From positions 197,483,918 to 197,547,917 of the forward strand of contig NC_134400.1 in assembly GCF_050003625.1 (NCBI RefSeq): a stretch of DNA of 64,000 nucleotides, given 5' to 3'. The position numbers and the translations under genes were made by a program. The notes below the pieces were generated by a model. It was given only the letters and a program-made list of their open reading frames with translations, searched no databases and had not been told where the DNA came from. Of this stretch, positions 20,087-32,514 are shown piece by piece; position 1 is the stretch's first letter; each line of letters opens with the position of its first letter. The DNA is from Haematobia irritans. Taxonomy: Eukaryota; Arthropoda; Insecta; Diptera; Muscidae.

Positions 20087-20179
20087 ATGGCTCACCGCTT
20101 GCTGAGCACAGCAAAGGCTATGGAACGTTGCATGCGACGTTCCTATGTTAGCCACAATAATGTAACTTCATTGGAAAAG
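20087..20179 (+). CDS. Afg3l2: Afg3l2 exon 1
   Basis: Encodes 31 residues including the probable mitochondrial presequence. The donor GTAGGT is at 20180. It ends in phase 0. Confidence 0.9.
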
Positions 20180-22680
20180 GTAGGTAAAATAAATAAAACC
20201 ATCATGAGCGAAAATCAGTCGCGACTATTTTTTTTTAGATACAACGTGGAGCTGTTGCTCTTGAACAAATGCCGCTGGTACGTTACTTAGTGGAACAGAT
20301 TAGACATTTCTGTAAAAAACCTCCAAAGGGTTTCGAGAAGTACTTTGAGGAGGGAAAGGCAGCTAAACCAGCGAGCGAGGCATCGGCTGCGGGTAAACAA
20401 GAATCGCCAGCCAAACCCACTGAAAAGTCAGCATCTTCATCACAATCATCCCAAGCAAAGAATAATGAGTGGAATTTTGGCATGTTTAATAATACGGCCA
20501 AACAGCAATCAGGAGGTGGTGGTGGCAAAGGAGGACAAGGGCGTCCCATAGGCGAGGGTGGCGATGGCAATAGGGAGAAATTGGTTATACTAGGAGCCAT
20601 AGCGGCAGTAGGTGTTATAGCCAGTTTGGCTTTCTTCGAGATGGGCTACAAAGAAATTTCCTGGAAAGAATTTGTTACCACGTAAGCTGAAGTCTCCATT
20701 TACATTTTGATTACAAAATATCATTGTCTTTGAATCGATTCGCAGCTATCTTAATCGTGGCGTAGTTGAAAAACTTGAAGTGGTCAACAAAAAATGGGTT
20801 CGTGTTCGTTTATTACCCGGTAACTCGCAAGATGGTAGTGGAGTTTTATGGTTCAACATTGGCAGTGTAGATTCCTTTGAGAGGAACTTGGAAAATGCCC
20901 AAGTTGAACAGGGTGTAGAACCAGTGAATTTTGTACCAGTAATATATCGCACTGAAGTAGAAGCTTCCAGTTTGACTGGTCTATTGCCGACATTATTGAT
21001 TATTGGTTTCTTGGTGTATATGATGCGGCGATCGGCCGATATGATGGGTGGCAAAGGCCGTAAGGGTGGCGGTTTATTTGGAGGTGTAATGCAGTCCACC
21101 GCCAAATTGATTAATTCCAATGAAATTGGTGTAAGGTTTAAGTAAGTATTTGCATAGAGGCATATGAAGTTTCTCTTCACTAGCATTGAGACATTGTTTA
21201 TGCTTTCAGGGATGTTGCTGGGTGCGAGGAAGCCAAAATTGAAATTATGGAATTCGTCAACTTCCTCAAGAATCCCCAAAAATATATCGATCTGGGTGCT
21301 AAGATACCCAAAGGTGCTATGTTAACTGGTCCTCCTGGTACGGGTAAAACTATGTTGGCCAAAGCCACAGCGGGCGAAGCCAATGTCCCATTTATTACCG
21401 TGTCTGGCTCAGAATTCTTGGAAATGTTCGTTGGTGTTGGTCCATCTCGTGTCCGTGATATGTTTGCCATGGCACGTAAAAATGCTCCCTGTATTCTATT
21501 CATCGATGAAATAGATGCAGTGGGCCGTAAGCGTGGCGGCAAATCTTTTGGAGGTCACTCGGAGCAGGAAAATACCCTGAATCAACTTTTGGTAGAAATG
21601 GACGGTTTCAATACCACCACTAATGTTGTAGTGCTGGCTGCTACAAATCGTGTGGATATTCTTGATAAGGCTCTCTTGCGTCCAGGACGCTTTGATAGGC
21701 AGATCTTTGTACCAGCCCCCGATATTAAGGGAAGAGCCAGTATTTTCAAGGTCCATTTGGGTCCCCTAAAGACTGAGTTGGACAAGCAGGATTTGGCTCG
21801 TAAAATGGCCGCTCTGACCCCAGGTTTTACTGGAGCCGATATTGCCAATGTATGCAATGAGGCCGCTTTGATTGCCGCAAGAGATTCCAATGAATTCATT
21901 GTACAAAAGCATTTTGAACAAGCCATAGAGCGTGTTATTGCTGGTATGGAAAAGAAGACTAATGTCTTGGCCCCTGAAGAGAAGAATACTGTGGCCCATC
22001 ACGAGGCGGGGCATGCCGTGGCAGGCTGGTTCTTGGAACATGCCGATCCCCTATTGAAGGTTTCCATTATTCCCAGAGGCAAGGGTTTGGGTTATGCCCA
22101 ATACTTGCCAAAGGATCAATATCTTTTGTCCAAAGAGCAACTATTCGACCGTATGTGCATGACATTGGGAGGCCGTGTTGCTGAAGAGTTGTTCTTCAAT
22201 CGCATCACTACAGGAGCACAAGACGATTTGAAGAAAATCACCGACAGTGCCTATGCGCAGATTGTACGTTTTGGTATGAACGAAAAAGTTGGCCAAGTCA
22301 GTTTTGATGGTCAGCAGGGTGAGGCGAATTTCACCAAACCCTATTCTGAGGAGACAGCACAAATGATCGATCGTGAAGTAAGGGCTCTGATTAAACAAGC
22401 ACATGACACCACCACCGCCTTATTAACCAAACATAAGGAGGATGTTCGTAAAGTGGCTGAACGCCTTCTGAAGAATGAAGTACTTAGTCGTGATGATATG
22501 ATTGAACTTTTGGGCAAACGGCCATTCAAAGAGAAGTCCACCTATGAAGAATTTGTTGAAGGCACTGGTTCCTTTGAGGAGGATACATCACTGCCCAAGG
22601 GTTTGGAAGATTGGAATAAAGATCAAACACCGCCGCCTTCATCTGAGACACCACCAAAACCAGCGGCAACAGCTTCATAG
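20087..22680 (+). CDS. Afg3l2: Mitochondrial m-AAA protease subunit AFG3L2
   Basis: Exons 20087-20179, 20239-20681, 20746-21141 and 21210-22680 join in frame to 800 residues, close to human AFG3L2. ATP-dependent zinc protease of the mitochondrial inner membrane that degrades misfolded membrane proteins and processes ribosomal and dynamin-like substrates (family knowledge). Visible: an N-terminal basic leader ([20 protein letters not shown]) fitting mitochondrial import; a Gly/Ser-rich linker; TM1 about 146-164 ([19 protein letters not shown]); an intermembrane domain; TM2 about 256-272; Walker A GPPGTGKT 351-358; Walker B LFIDEID 407-413; SRH with ATNR and RPGRFDR to 474; metalloprotease HEAGH 575-579; and the third zinc ligand in TGAQDDL near 650. 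The ATG at 20087 is the first in the frame and precedes the targeting sequence. The gene is intact and housekeeping-like. Confidence 0.97.
20239..20681 (+). CDS. Afg3l2: Afg3l2 exon 2
   Basis: Acceptor TTTTTTTAG to 20238; donor GTAAGC at 20682. It encodes [15 protein letters not shown], a Ser/Gly-rich linker and the first transmembrane segment. Confidence 0.95.
20746..21141 (+). CDS. Afg3l2: Afg3l2 exon 3
   Basis: Acceptor GATTCGCAG to 20745; donor GTAAGT at 21142. It encodes the intermembrane-space domain and the second transmembrane segment ([17 protein letters not shown]). Confidence 0.95.
21210..22680 (+). CDS. Afg3l2: Afg3l2 exon 4
   Basis: The acceptor TGCTTTCAG ends at 21209. It encodes [11 protein letters not shown] onward: the whole AAA+ ATPase and M41 protease domains and a Pro-rich tail, with stop TAG at 22678-22680. 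Confidence 0.97.
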
Positions 22681-23149
22681 AGAAAGGCAAAGCATCTGAG
22701 GCAAAGAAATGAGCGAAATTTGTTTTTGCTTGCTCGAAGAGGATTTACAAGGCCCCCTCCCACCCCCATAAAAACCCCCTTTTGTTATCGATGTGTTTCC
22801 AGTTTTGGATATAAATTGTTTTATTTTTTTTTATAACTTATAAGTTCTGTATTAAATATAGTTCTAAATATTTTGTCTTCATCGTATGAATGTCTCACGA
22901 CGACAACTATGCAAAAGTTTCATGTTCGAAACATTAAAATGTAATGAATTCATGGCCATCATTTACTGAGCTCGAAATCGTAAATGAGGTACATGAAAAC
23001 GAAAGAGAAATGATTAAAGCTTAAAATCTAATGGAAAAGATTGAAGATTTAAAACAATAAAGTTAAACTACTAAAAACAGTTTGCAGATATTTTCAAAGA
23101 ATGTTTGAATTAGTTGGGAAAATTTACTCTTGACTTGGCTCAGATTTTT
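22681..23149 (+). other. Afg3l2: Afg3l2 3' UTR and downstream spacer
   Basis: Noncoding. Candidate polyadenylation signals are ATTAAA at about 22851 and AATAAA at 23056-23061. Confidence 0.6.
23056..23061 (+). terminator. Afg3l2: Candidate poly(A) signal of Afg3l2
   Basis: AATAAA about 375 nt after the stop codon. The nearer ATTAAA at about 22851 is an alternative. Confidence 0.45.
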
Positions 23150-25487
23150 TTGTATGGGTTCACAAAAATATCAGCACCCATATAGACAGATCTGAAGCCT
23201 GACATTAGGCACGTGATGTCAATATTCACCCTCAAGCAACCACACATACTTTGGTCGCTATCAGTCCATTATTCAACATGGTACCCATGTAGACAGATGA
23301 GTACAGATTTGACTTCTTAAGACTTATTTTTCATCCCATCCGCACGGAATAAGGTACGGTATTCACCCAGAAGCCAGATTTTTGCCCGAATTTGGTTGAA
23401 ATTTTGCACTAGGAGTACAATTAGTAGTATAGTCAAGTGTGCCAAATTTGGTTGAAATCGATTCCGATTTAGATATAGCTGCCATATATATCTTTCGGCC
23501 GATATGCACTTATATTGACCCAGAAGCCAGAGTTTTATCTCGATTAGCTTGAAATTTTGCACAAGGTGTATGTATGTCAAATTTGATTGAAATCGGTTCA
23601 GATTTAGATATAGCTTCCATATATATTTTTCGCCCGATATGGACTTATATGGACCCAGAAGCCAGAGTTTTCGCCCAATTTGGTTGAAATTTTGCACTAG
23701 GAGCACAATTAGTAATATAGTCGTGTGTGCCAAATTTGATTGAAATCGGTTCAGATTTAGATATAGCTCCCATATATATGTTTTTCTGATTTCGACTAAA
23801 ATGACCACTGCTTAGTCGAAAAGTTGTAAAAATGACTCTAATTTTCCTAAACTTCTAATACATAGATATCGAGCTATAAATCATAAATAAACTTTTGCGA
23901 AGTTTCCTTAAAATTGCTTCAGATTTAAATGTTTCCCATATTTTTATACCCTGCACCACACTGTGGAACAGGGTATTATAAGTTAGTGCATATGTTTGCA
24001 ACACCCAGAAGGAGACGAGATAGACACATGGTGTCTTTGGCAATAATGCTCAGGGTGGGTCCCTGAGTCGATATAACGATGTCCGTCTGTCCGTCTGTCC
24101 GTCCGTCTGTCTGTGAACACATTTTTGTGATCAAAGTCTAGGTCGCAATTTAAGTCCAATCGCCTTCAAATTTGGCACATGTTCCTAATATGGGTCAGAA
24201 TAGAACCCTATTGATTTTGGAATAAATCGGTTCAGATTTAGATATAGCTCCCATATATATATTTCACCCGATATGCACTAATATGGACCCAGCAGCCAGA
24301 GTTTTATACAGATTCGCTTGAAATTTTGTACAAACATAACACTTAGTCGTATAGTCAAGTGTGCAAAATTTGATTGGAATCGGTTCAGATTTAGATATAG
24401 CTCCTATATATATCTTTCGCCCGATATGGACTTATATGGCCCTAGAAGCCAGATTTTTGGCCGAATTTGGTTGAAATTTTGCACTAGGAGCACAATTAGT
24501 AGTACAGTCAATTTGGTTGAAATTTTGAACAGGGAGTAGATTTAGCATTGTGGCTATGCATGCCAAATTTGATTGAAATCGATTCAGATTTAGATATAGC
24601 TCCCATATATATCTTTCGCCCGATATGCACTTATATGGACCCAGAAGCAAGAGTTTTATCCCGATTAGCTTGAAATTTTGCACAAGGAGTACAATTTGTA
24701 GTGTAGTCATGTGTGCCAAATTTGATTGAAATCGGTTCAGATTTAGATATAGCTTTCATATATATTTTTCGCCCGATATGGACTTATATGGCCCCAGAAG
24801 CCAGAGTTTTGGCCCAATTTGGTTGAAATTTTGCACTAGGAGTACAATTAGTAATATAGTCATGTGTGCCAAATTTTATTGAAATCGGTTCAGATTTAGA
24901 TATAGCTCCCATATATATGTTTTTCTGATTTCGACAAAAATGGTCAAAATACCAACATTTTCCTTGTTAAATCGCCACTGCTTAGTCGAAAAGTTGTAAA
25001 AATGACTCTAATTTTCCTAAACTTCTAATACATATATATCGAGCGATAAATCATAAATAAACTTTTGCGAAGTTTCCTTAAAATTGCTTCAGATTTAAAT
25101 GTATGTATTTGGGACAAACAAACAAACCAACACATTTGACGGATGTGATATGGTATCGAAAATTTAGATCTACAAAGTGGTGCAGGGTATAATATAGTCG
25201 GCCCCGCTCGACTTTAGACTTTCCTTACTTGTTTTTTACTAAAATTGTGTTCCACCCTTGTGCATTAGCCGACTTAAATTTTGAGTCTATAGATTTGTAG
25301 AAGTCTATCAAATTCTGTCCAGATCGAGTGATATTTAAATGTATGTACTTGGGACAAACCTTTATATATAGCCCCCAACAAATTTGACGGATGTGATATG
25401 GTATCGAAAATTTAGATCTACAAAGTGGTGCAGGGTATAATATAGTCGGCCCCGCCCGACTTTAGACTTTCCTTACTTGTTTTTATC
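23150..25487 (-). mobile_element. Family B DINE-like elements, minus strand, composite
   Basis: Minus-strand family B core units, marked by TTCAGATTTAGATATAGC and CATATATATCTTTCGCCCG, run from about 23360. A terminal hairpin (ACCCTGCACCACACTGTGG) is at 23950-23975 and a CCGTCTGTCCGTC run at 24087. The head, TAGTCGGCCCCGCTCGACTTT then TCCTTACTTGTT, is near 25195-25232. A second head fragment follows (25242-25487). The first 200 bp are a very degraded relative. Confidence 0.8.
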
Positions 25488-26329
25488 TAATTTTGTGAAA
25501 TCTTGGAGGGAAGCGTTTTAAAGAATTGATTGTTGACAACTACAACATTAATTGCCTATAAGAAATAAAACGAATAAAAGAAACAGGGCTGTGGTTTTTT
25601 ATGTATTTCTTATATCCGTATCTACGGTTTTTGCCTACAATAGCCGTACCGTGGCATAATATAGCTTACATAAACCAGACCCATCTATAGGCGAATAGAA
25701 TTCTGTGAGTAACTTCACGACATTTTACAACTGCACTATCATTAGCGTGACCACAAACCGTAAACGATGTTATCAACAAAATGATGCAAATAGGAGATAA
25801 CAATGTGCGTTGATGTTTTAACTTTAACCAAAGACATAAATTTCCTAAAGATGCCTTACTTGAAATGCATAATATCAACAACACAGGACACTAGCGAATT
25901 TTCTTCCAATCTTTCACTCATTGCAAAAATTCATTTCTAAACATGCACTCATAACCGTGTTGCTGTAGTGGCCATTAGCACTAAATGGCACATACACATG
26001 TTTAAAATACCTTTTGTGAGATTTTCTATCTCACACTTATTTCAGATCAAATAACAGAGATAATAGAGCTAAATTTGAATATCACCAAAGCAATGAGAGC
26101 ACACGAGATGCTAACATAAAGAAAGAACTCTTTCTGTAGTTGTTCCTGCGAAATAACCCCCTATGACACTTCAATATATTAGCAACGGCAACTCTGATTA
26201 TAATGTTGTTAACTTTTGTAGCACACTTTTCGGCTCCTCTTTTGTCTTCGATAAGCTCACTTTAGTGTTGTATTTGGTGGCAATTACGTTTGTTTTTTCT
26301 TATTTTGCAGTCGATTTTGCAAATTCACA
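25488..26329. other. Single-copy intergenic stretch
   Basis: This stretch is not built from the repeat families around it. It holds a small stem-loop, GTGAGAT-TTTCT-ATCTCAC, near 26017, and the possible minus-strand exon listed next. No confident gene. Confidence 0.4.
25659..25884 (-). CDS. Possible exon of a small secreted peptide, very tentative
   Basis: On the minus strand an open frame contains a hydrophobic run resembling a signal peptide (LLSPICIILLITSFTVCGHA) followed by NDSAVVKCREVTHRILFAYR. The first codon of the longest frame is GTG, no in-frame ATG precedes the hydrophobic run, and the frame stops in GTTTATGTAA, which also contains a plausible donor (GTAAGC). A CAA|GTAAGG donor-like site lies upstream. 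I recognise no family. It could be chance in single-copy DNA. Confidence 0.15.
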
Positions 26330-26535
26330 AATTTTCTATACAAAATAAAATATTGACAAAATTTTCTATAGAAATAAAATGTTGACAAAATTTTCTATAG
26401 AAATAAAATGTTGACAAAATTTTATACAGAAATAAAATGTTGACAAAATTTTCTATAGAAATAAAATGTTGACAAAATTTTCTATAGAAATAAAATTTTG
26501 CCAAAATTTTCTATAGAAAAAAAATGTATGTACAA
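26330..26535 (+). repeat. 29-bp minisatellite, about 7 units
   Basis: Tandem TTTTCTATAGAAATAAAATG then TTGACAAAA. Most units carry ATGTTGAC in place of ATTTTGAC, a local variant that marks a recent local expansion. Confidence 0.85.
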
Positions 26536-26884
26536 ATAACAATTTGACATTTTTTTATAGAAATATTTAAATATATAATCTTTGGTTAAACTCATTCCAA
26601 AAAAAAAAAATCGCTCTTTTTGGGTCCGCGAATTCGATATTGCACTTGACTTATTGTAAAACGTAATGCAAAAACGTCAAAATAGGTCCAAAACAAAATA
26701 TGGTATAGTAGGCAATACTATTATTTACATAAGAATCATATCCACAAAAAACCACAACAACACCAGAAATTATCCCAAAAGTGAAGGCCAGATTTGATTG
26801 AAATCCAAAGTTCAAAAACGTACAAACGATCACCAATCACGGTTGCCACAGTTATCAGAATTCTACCAAAAATGGTAGATTTTC
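26536..26884. other. Spacer between 29-bp arrays
   Basis: Single-copy-looking AT-rich sequence. A 61-codon minus-strand frame shows hydrophobic residues but no recognisable domain. Nothing else is supported. Confidence 0.35.
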
Positions 26885-27010
26885 ACAAATAAAAATAAAA
26901 TTTTGACAAAATTTTTTATAGAACTAAAATTTTGACAAAATTTTCTATAGAAATAAAATTTTGACAAAATTTCGATAGAAATAAAATTTTGACAGAATTT
27001 CTATAGAAAC
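26885..27010 (+). repeat. 29-bp minisatellite, about 4 units
   Basis: Tandem TTCTATAGAAATAAAATTTT-GACAAAA units directly abutting a family A head at 27011. Confidence 0.85.
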
Positions 27011-27210
27011 AAGTATATACGGCCGTAAGTTCGGCCAGACCGAAGCTTATGTACCCTCCACCAAGGATTGCCTAGAAACTTCTACTGAAGACTGTCATCC
27101 ACAATCGAATTACTTGGGTTGCGGTAACACTTGCCGATGGCAAGGTATCTTAAAACTTCCTAACACCGTAATATATACCACATAGTCCATACGTGGTATA
27201 TATTAAACTA
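27011..27210 (+). mobile_element. Family A head fragment
   Basis: The sequence ACAAGTATATACGGCCGTAA, then TTCGGCCAGACCGAAG, then ATGTACCCTCCACCA and TACTTGGGTTGCGGTAAC, ends at GTGGTATATATTAAA. It is followed at once by a second, complete head at 27213. Confidence 0.85.
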
Positions 27211-30034
27211 AACAAGTATATACGGCCGCAAGTTCGGCCAGGCCGAATCTTATGTACCCACCACCATGGATTGCGTAGAAAATTCTACGAAAGACTATCA
27301 TCCACAATCGAATTACTTGGGTTGTGGTATCTTAAAACTTCTTAACATCGTTTTCTAAATTGTGATTTAGTCCATACATGGTATATATTAGACAAAAAAA
27401 GTTATGTATAGTTAAGTCTACAAATAATTACGAATCGATATGGACTTTTTGTACGTAGAGAGCCAGAATTGAAATATGGGGATCGCTTATATAGGGGCTA
27501 TATACAATTATGAACTTGATATGGACCAATTTTTGTGTGATTGGGGATCGATTTATCTGAGGGCCATATATAACTATAGACCGATGTGGACCTAGTTAGG
27601 CATGGTTGTTATCGACCATATACTAGCACAATGTACCAAATTTCAACTCACTCGGATGAAATTTGCTCCTCCAAGAGGTTCCAAAACCAAATCTCGGGAT
27701 CGGTTTATATGGGGCTATGTACGATTATGGACTGATATGGACCACTTTTGGCATGGTTGTTAAATATCATATACTACACTCAAAAAAAAGTGAACTCTCT
27801 ATTTCACTAAAGCCACTTTAACTTTATTTTAGTTCATGGAATTATTATGTTTGGAGAAAGTTTCCTTTACTCTAATAATTTTTTGTGTACGTTAGTTAAA
27901 TTATCTAAAACCGAGGAAAAAAAGTATACTCAAATGAAGCATAAAGATTAACTAAATTCGTGTCTTCCAGAAAATAGTTCAGAATTTCTTTAAATTTGTA
28001 AATTTTACCAAAAATGCGTCCATCATGAACTTCGTATGTCACTAAAGACATTCTTGCAATTTTGAACTCAAAGTTTTTCCTTCAAACTACAAAATTTCCT
28101 TTAACAAGTGAAAAAATGTAGTTATGTCTAATAAATTTTCTTGAATTGGTTGAAAAATATTTACTTATTTTTATGACATCGTCGTGATGCCAACGTTTGT
28201 AATACTATTTAGTTAAAATTTTCTACAAATATTCAAAATTTTCTAAAATTAACCGAAAGTTTTCTCCCTGGTCGGTTTACTGTTTTTTCAGTGTACCACC
28301 ACGTACCAAATTTTAAGCAGATCGGATGAATTTTGCTTCTCCAAAAGGCACCGGAGGTCAAATCTGGGGATCGGTTTATATGGGAGCTATATATAATTAT
28401 GGACTGATAGGAACCAATTCCTGCATGGTTGTTGGATACCATATACTAACATCACGTACCAAATTTCAACTGAATCAGATGAATTTTGGTCTTCCAAGAG
28501 GTTCCGGAGGCCAAATCTGGTGATCGGTTTATATGGGGGCTATATATAATTATGAACCGATGTGGACCAATTTTTGCATGGTTGTTAGAGACCATATACT
28601 AACATCACGTACAAAATTTCAGCCGGATCGGATGAAATTTGCTTCTCTTAGAGGCCTCGCAAGCAAAATCGGGGGATCGGTTTATATGGGGGCTATATAT
28701 AATTATGGACCGATGTGGACCAGTTTTTGCATGGTTGTTAGAGACCGTATACTGACACCATGTACCAAATTTCAGCCGGATCGGGTGAAATTTGCTTCTC
28801 TTAGAGGCCTCGCAAGCCAAATCGGGGGATCGGTTTATATGGGGGCTATATATAATTATGAACCGATGTCGACCAATTTTTGCATGGTTGTTAGAGACCA
28901 TATACTAACACCATGTACCAAATTTCAGCCGGATCGGATGAAATTTGCTTCTCTTAGAGGCCTCGCAAGCCAAATCGGGGGATCGGTTTATATGGGGGCT
29001 ATATATAATTATGGACCGATGAGGACCAGGTTTTGCATGGTTGTTAGAGACCATATACTGACATCATGTACCAATTTTCAGCCGGATCGGGTGAAATTTG
29101 CTTCTCTTAGAGGCCTCGCAAGCCAAATCTGGTGATCGGTTTATATGGGGGCTATATATAATTATGGACCGATATGGACCAATTTTTGCATGGTTGTTAG
29201 AGACCATATACTAACACCATGTACCAAATTTCAGCCGGATCGGATGAAATTTGCTTCTCTTAGAGGCCTCGCAAGCCAATCGGGGATCGGTTTCTATATA
29301 TAATTATGAACCGATGTCGACCAATTTTTGCATGATTGTTAGAGACCATATACTAACACCATGTACCAAATTTCAGCCAGATCGGGTGAAATTTGCTTCT
29401 CTTAGAGGCCTCGCAAGCCAAATCGAGGGATCGGTTTATATGGGGGCTATATATAATTATGGACCGATGTGGACCAGTTTTTGCATGGTTGTTAGAGACC
29501 ATATACTGACACCATGTACCAAATTTCAGCCGGATCGGGTGAAATTTGCTTCTCTTAGGGGCCTCGCAAGTCAAATCGGGGGATCGGTTTATATGGGGGC
29601 TATATATAATTATGGACCGATGTGGACCAATTTTTGCATGGTTGTTAGAGACCATATACTAACACCATGTACCAAATTTCAGCCGGATCGGATGAAATTT
29701 GCTTCTCTTAGAGGCCTCGCAAGCCAAATTTTGGGGTCCGTTTATATGGGGGCTATACGTAAAAGTGGACCGATATGGCCCATTTGCAATACCATCCGAC
29801 CTACATCAATAACAACTACTTGTGCCAAGTTTCAAGTCGATAGCTTGTTTCGTTCGGAAGTTAGCGTGATTTCAACAGACGGACGGACGGACGGACGGAC
29901 GGACATGCTCAGATCGACTCAGAATTTCACCACGACCCAGAATATATATACTTTATGGGGTCTTAGAGCAATATTTCGATGTGTTACAAACGGAATGACA
30001 AAGTTAATATACCCCCCATCCTATGGTGGTGGGT
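27211..30034 (+). mobile_element. Family A DINE-like element, near complete, with nested MITE
   Basis: The head at 27213 (GTATATACGGCCGCAAGTTC hairpin) is followed by degenerate units, a MITE (27777-28293), then a regular array of 153-bp units from 28330 to 29750. The marker ATATGGGGG falls at 28531, 28684, 28837, 28990 and 29143, exactly 153 bp apart. The tail runs from 29755: CCATTTGCAATACCATCC, a (GACG)n run at 29878, ATATATATACTTTATGG, and the terminal hairpin CCCCATCCTATGGTGGTGGG. Translations of 200 and 264 codons across the array are artefacts of the period being divisible by three. Confidence 0.9.
27777..28293. mobile_element. TA-flanked MITE, complete, 517 bp
   Basis: The ends CACTCAAAAAAAAGTGAAC and GTTTACTGTTTTTTCAGTG are inverted repeats, with TA on each side (27775-27776 and 28294-28295). 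The interior has no coding frame. The window starts inside a second copy (1-229). Confidence 0.85.
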
Positions 30035-30775
30035 ATAACAAGTAAGTAAAGTCTAAAGTCGGGCGGGACCGACTATATTATACCCTTCACCTCTATGTAG
30101 GCCAAAATTTGTGTTACCATCTCAACTACTTCACATTTGCTGGAAGCTATATAAAGGAAACAATTTTTTTACTTCTACAAAATCTCTAGAATTAAAATTT
30201 AAATCGGCTAACGCTATCCAGTTAATTGGTGGAAACTTCCATTGAAAATGGGTCTAAAATGTGTAACAGTCTACCATAACATATTTCCCCAACTCTGGTG
30301 TACGTATATATGGGAGCCATATCTAAATCTGAACCGATTTCAACCAAATTTGGCACAATTACCGATACTACTAAACGTACTCCTTGCGCGAAATTTGAAG
30401 CAAATCACGGCAAAACCCTGGATTTTGAGGTCATATAAGTTCAAATCGGACGAAAGATATATATGGGAGCTATATCTAAATCTGAATCGATTTTGACCAT
30501 ATACAATACAATACAATAGTATCGTTAAAAGTACGGCTTTTGCAAAATTTGAAGTAAGTCAGGGCAAAACTCTGGCTTTTGAGACCATATAAGTCCAAAT
30601 CGGGCGAAAAATATATGTGAGCTATATCTAAATCTGAACCGATTTCAATCAAATTTACGAAACATTGGTAGAATGTCAATTCTACTCTCTGCGCAAAATT
30701 TCACGAAGATCGGTAGTAAACTTTGGCCTCTGTGGTCATATGAGTCTATATCGGACGAAAGATATATATGGGAAT

Positions 30776-32028
30776 ATATTACTATGGGATTCGAGGAAGA
30801 GAATTATTGTTACTACGGAGTTTCTTGTATAATAGGAAACAGTTTGTACAAGTTTCCGGCGAAAGGAGTAGTATGTGTGATGTGAACAGTGGAGTACCTC
30901 AAGGTAGTTGTTTAGGGCCGCTGTTGTTTGCAATTTATATAAATGATATTTCAAATCTAGGATTGGAAGGGTGTATGTTTATGTTTGCGGATGACATATG
31001 CCTTCTTTATCCGTACAGAAACGAGCTTGTTTTGAAAATTTCAATGGAGCGTGATATGTGTTTAGTCCTAGAGTATATGAGGATTAACAAGATGGTATTA
31101 AATGCGTTTAAGACCAAGCTAATTAGATTCAGACCGAATTCACATCAACTTCGCCAGGACTTTTCGATATCTATAGGTGAGCATGAGGTTAAGGAAGTGA
31201 GCGAAGTAAAATACTTAGGACTACATTTGAGGTTTAATTTATCTTGGGACTTGCATATTGCTTTTATAAGAAATAAGGTATCCCCGGCTGTTGGGATTTT
31301 GAATAAACTTAGGTATGTCTTAAACACTGAAACCAAGATGATGATATATCAAGCATTAGTTCACAGCCATATTGGGTTTTTGGCGGGAATCTATGGTCAC
31401 AAAAACTCAACTGAGTTACAATCACTGCAACGCATGCAGAACAAGGCACTAAAAGCGGTTCACAACTTGCCGCAGAGATATTCTACAGTGGATTTGTATG
31501 GGAAAATTTGCAACACAATTTTGCCAGTACATTATCTGTATAGATATCAGATACTTATTTATGTTTATAAATCATTGAATAATATAGGATATCACACTAT
31601 TGGATTTTATCAGAATCAGATTACGTTTAATACAAGGAATAGAACACAATTACGAGTAGCTAGATGTAGGTTGGAGATGTCCAGACAACGAGTAGAATGC
31701 ATTGGTTGCTCCTTGTTTAACAGATTACCGGTTGATGTAAGGAACTTGTTACGGCTATCGCAATTCAAACGGAATTTGAAGAATCATTTACTACGTAATG
31801 TTCAGGAATTTTTGAATTAATTTGTAATTTGAATTATTTACAATAATCAACTGTATTAATATTAAAATATTATATAGTTTTAGGTTACTTCTTAATTAAA
31901 AACTTTAGAGTAGTTGTTATCTTGCCAACTTGCCTCAAAAATGTCTTAAAGCGCTGAGGCTATAAAATGTATTGTTATGTTTTTAATTGAAATTTTAAAT
32001 AAATAAAAAAAAAAAAAAAAAAAAAAAA
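30776..32028 (+). mobile_element. 5'-truncated non-LTR retrotransposon, RT domain and poly(A) tail
   Basis: An open frame to 31820 encodes the C-terminal two thirds of a LINE reverse transcriptase: YNRKQFVQV, the SGVPQGSCLGPLLFAIYIND motif, catalytic FADD, KYLGLHL, and a thumb/C-terminal region ending FKRNLKNHLL. The frame is still open over about 348 codons, so the copy is fairly young. It lacks the endonuclease and the first RT motifs. After the stop come about 180 nt of trailer and an A run (32005-32028). Jockey/CR1-like by motif style; clade not settled. The insertion sits in a family B core unit, with about 17 bp of the unit missing at the junction. Confidence 0.85.
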
Positions 32029-32127
32029 TTTTAACCGATTTGGCTGATATTTTGCAAGATTTTCGAGATTCAAAAAAAAAAAAATCTTAACCGATTTGGC
32101 TGATATTTTGCAAGATTTTCGAGATTC
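32029..32127 (+). repeat. 43-bp direct repeat separated by a second A run
   Basis: TTAACCGATTTGGCTGATAT then TTTGCAAGATTTTCGAGATTC occurs at 32031-32071 and again at 32087-32127, separated by A13 (32072-32084). It directly follows the poly(A) tail of the RT fragment. Confidence 0.85.
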
Positions 32128-32514
32128 AAAAAATATTTGGATGTACGGTACTTCAAGAAAATCGGTTGATAAACACGCTAACTATGACCAAATCGGGGAT
32201 AAATATATATGGCAGCTATATCTAAATCTGAACCGATTTTTTCCAAAACCAATAGCGATTGTCTCTGCCCCAAGAAACGGCCCTATGCCAAATTTGAGGA
32301 CGATCGGACTGCAATTGCGAGCTGTACTTTGTGCACAAAATTACATATACAGACAGGCGGACAGACAGACGGACATCGCTAAATCGACTCAGAATTTAAT
32401 TCTAAGCCGATCGGTATACTAAAAGATGGGTCTGTGACCAATATTTCTTGGCGTTACATACAAATGCACAAACTTATTATACCCTGTACCACAGTAGTGG
32501 TGAAGGGTATAAAA

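Larger units (their letters stand above)
30040..32514 (+). mobile_element. Family B DINE-like element with retrotransposon insertion
   Basis: The head AACAAGTAAGTAAAGTCT, AAGTCGGGCGGGACCGACT and TATACCCTTCACC (30038-30095) leads into core units (GGAGCTATATCTAAATCTGA). An RT fragment interrupts at about 30775-32028. The tail resumes with GACAGACAGACGGACATCGC near 32360 and the terminal hairpin ACCCTGTACCACAGTAGTGG then GGGTATAA near 32512. Confidence 0.85.
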
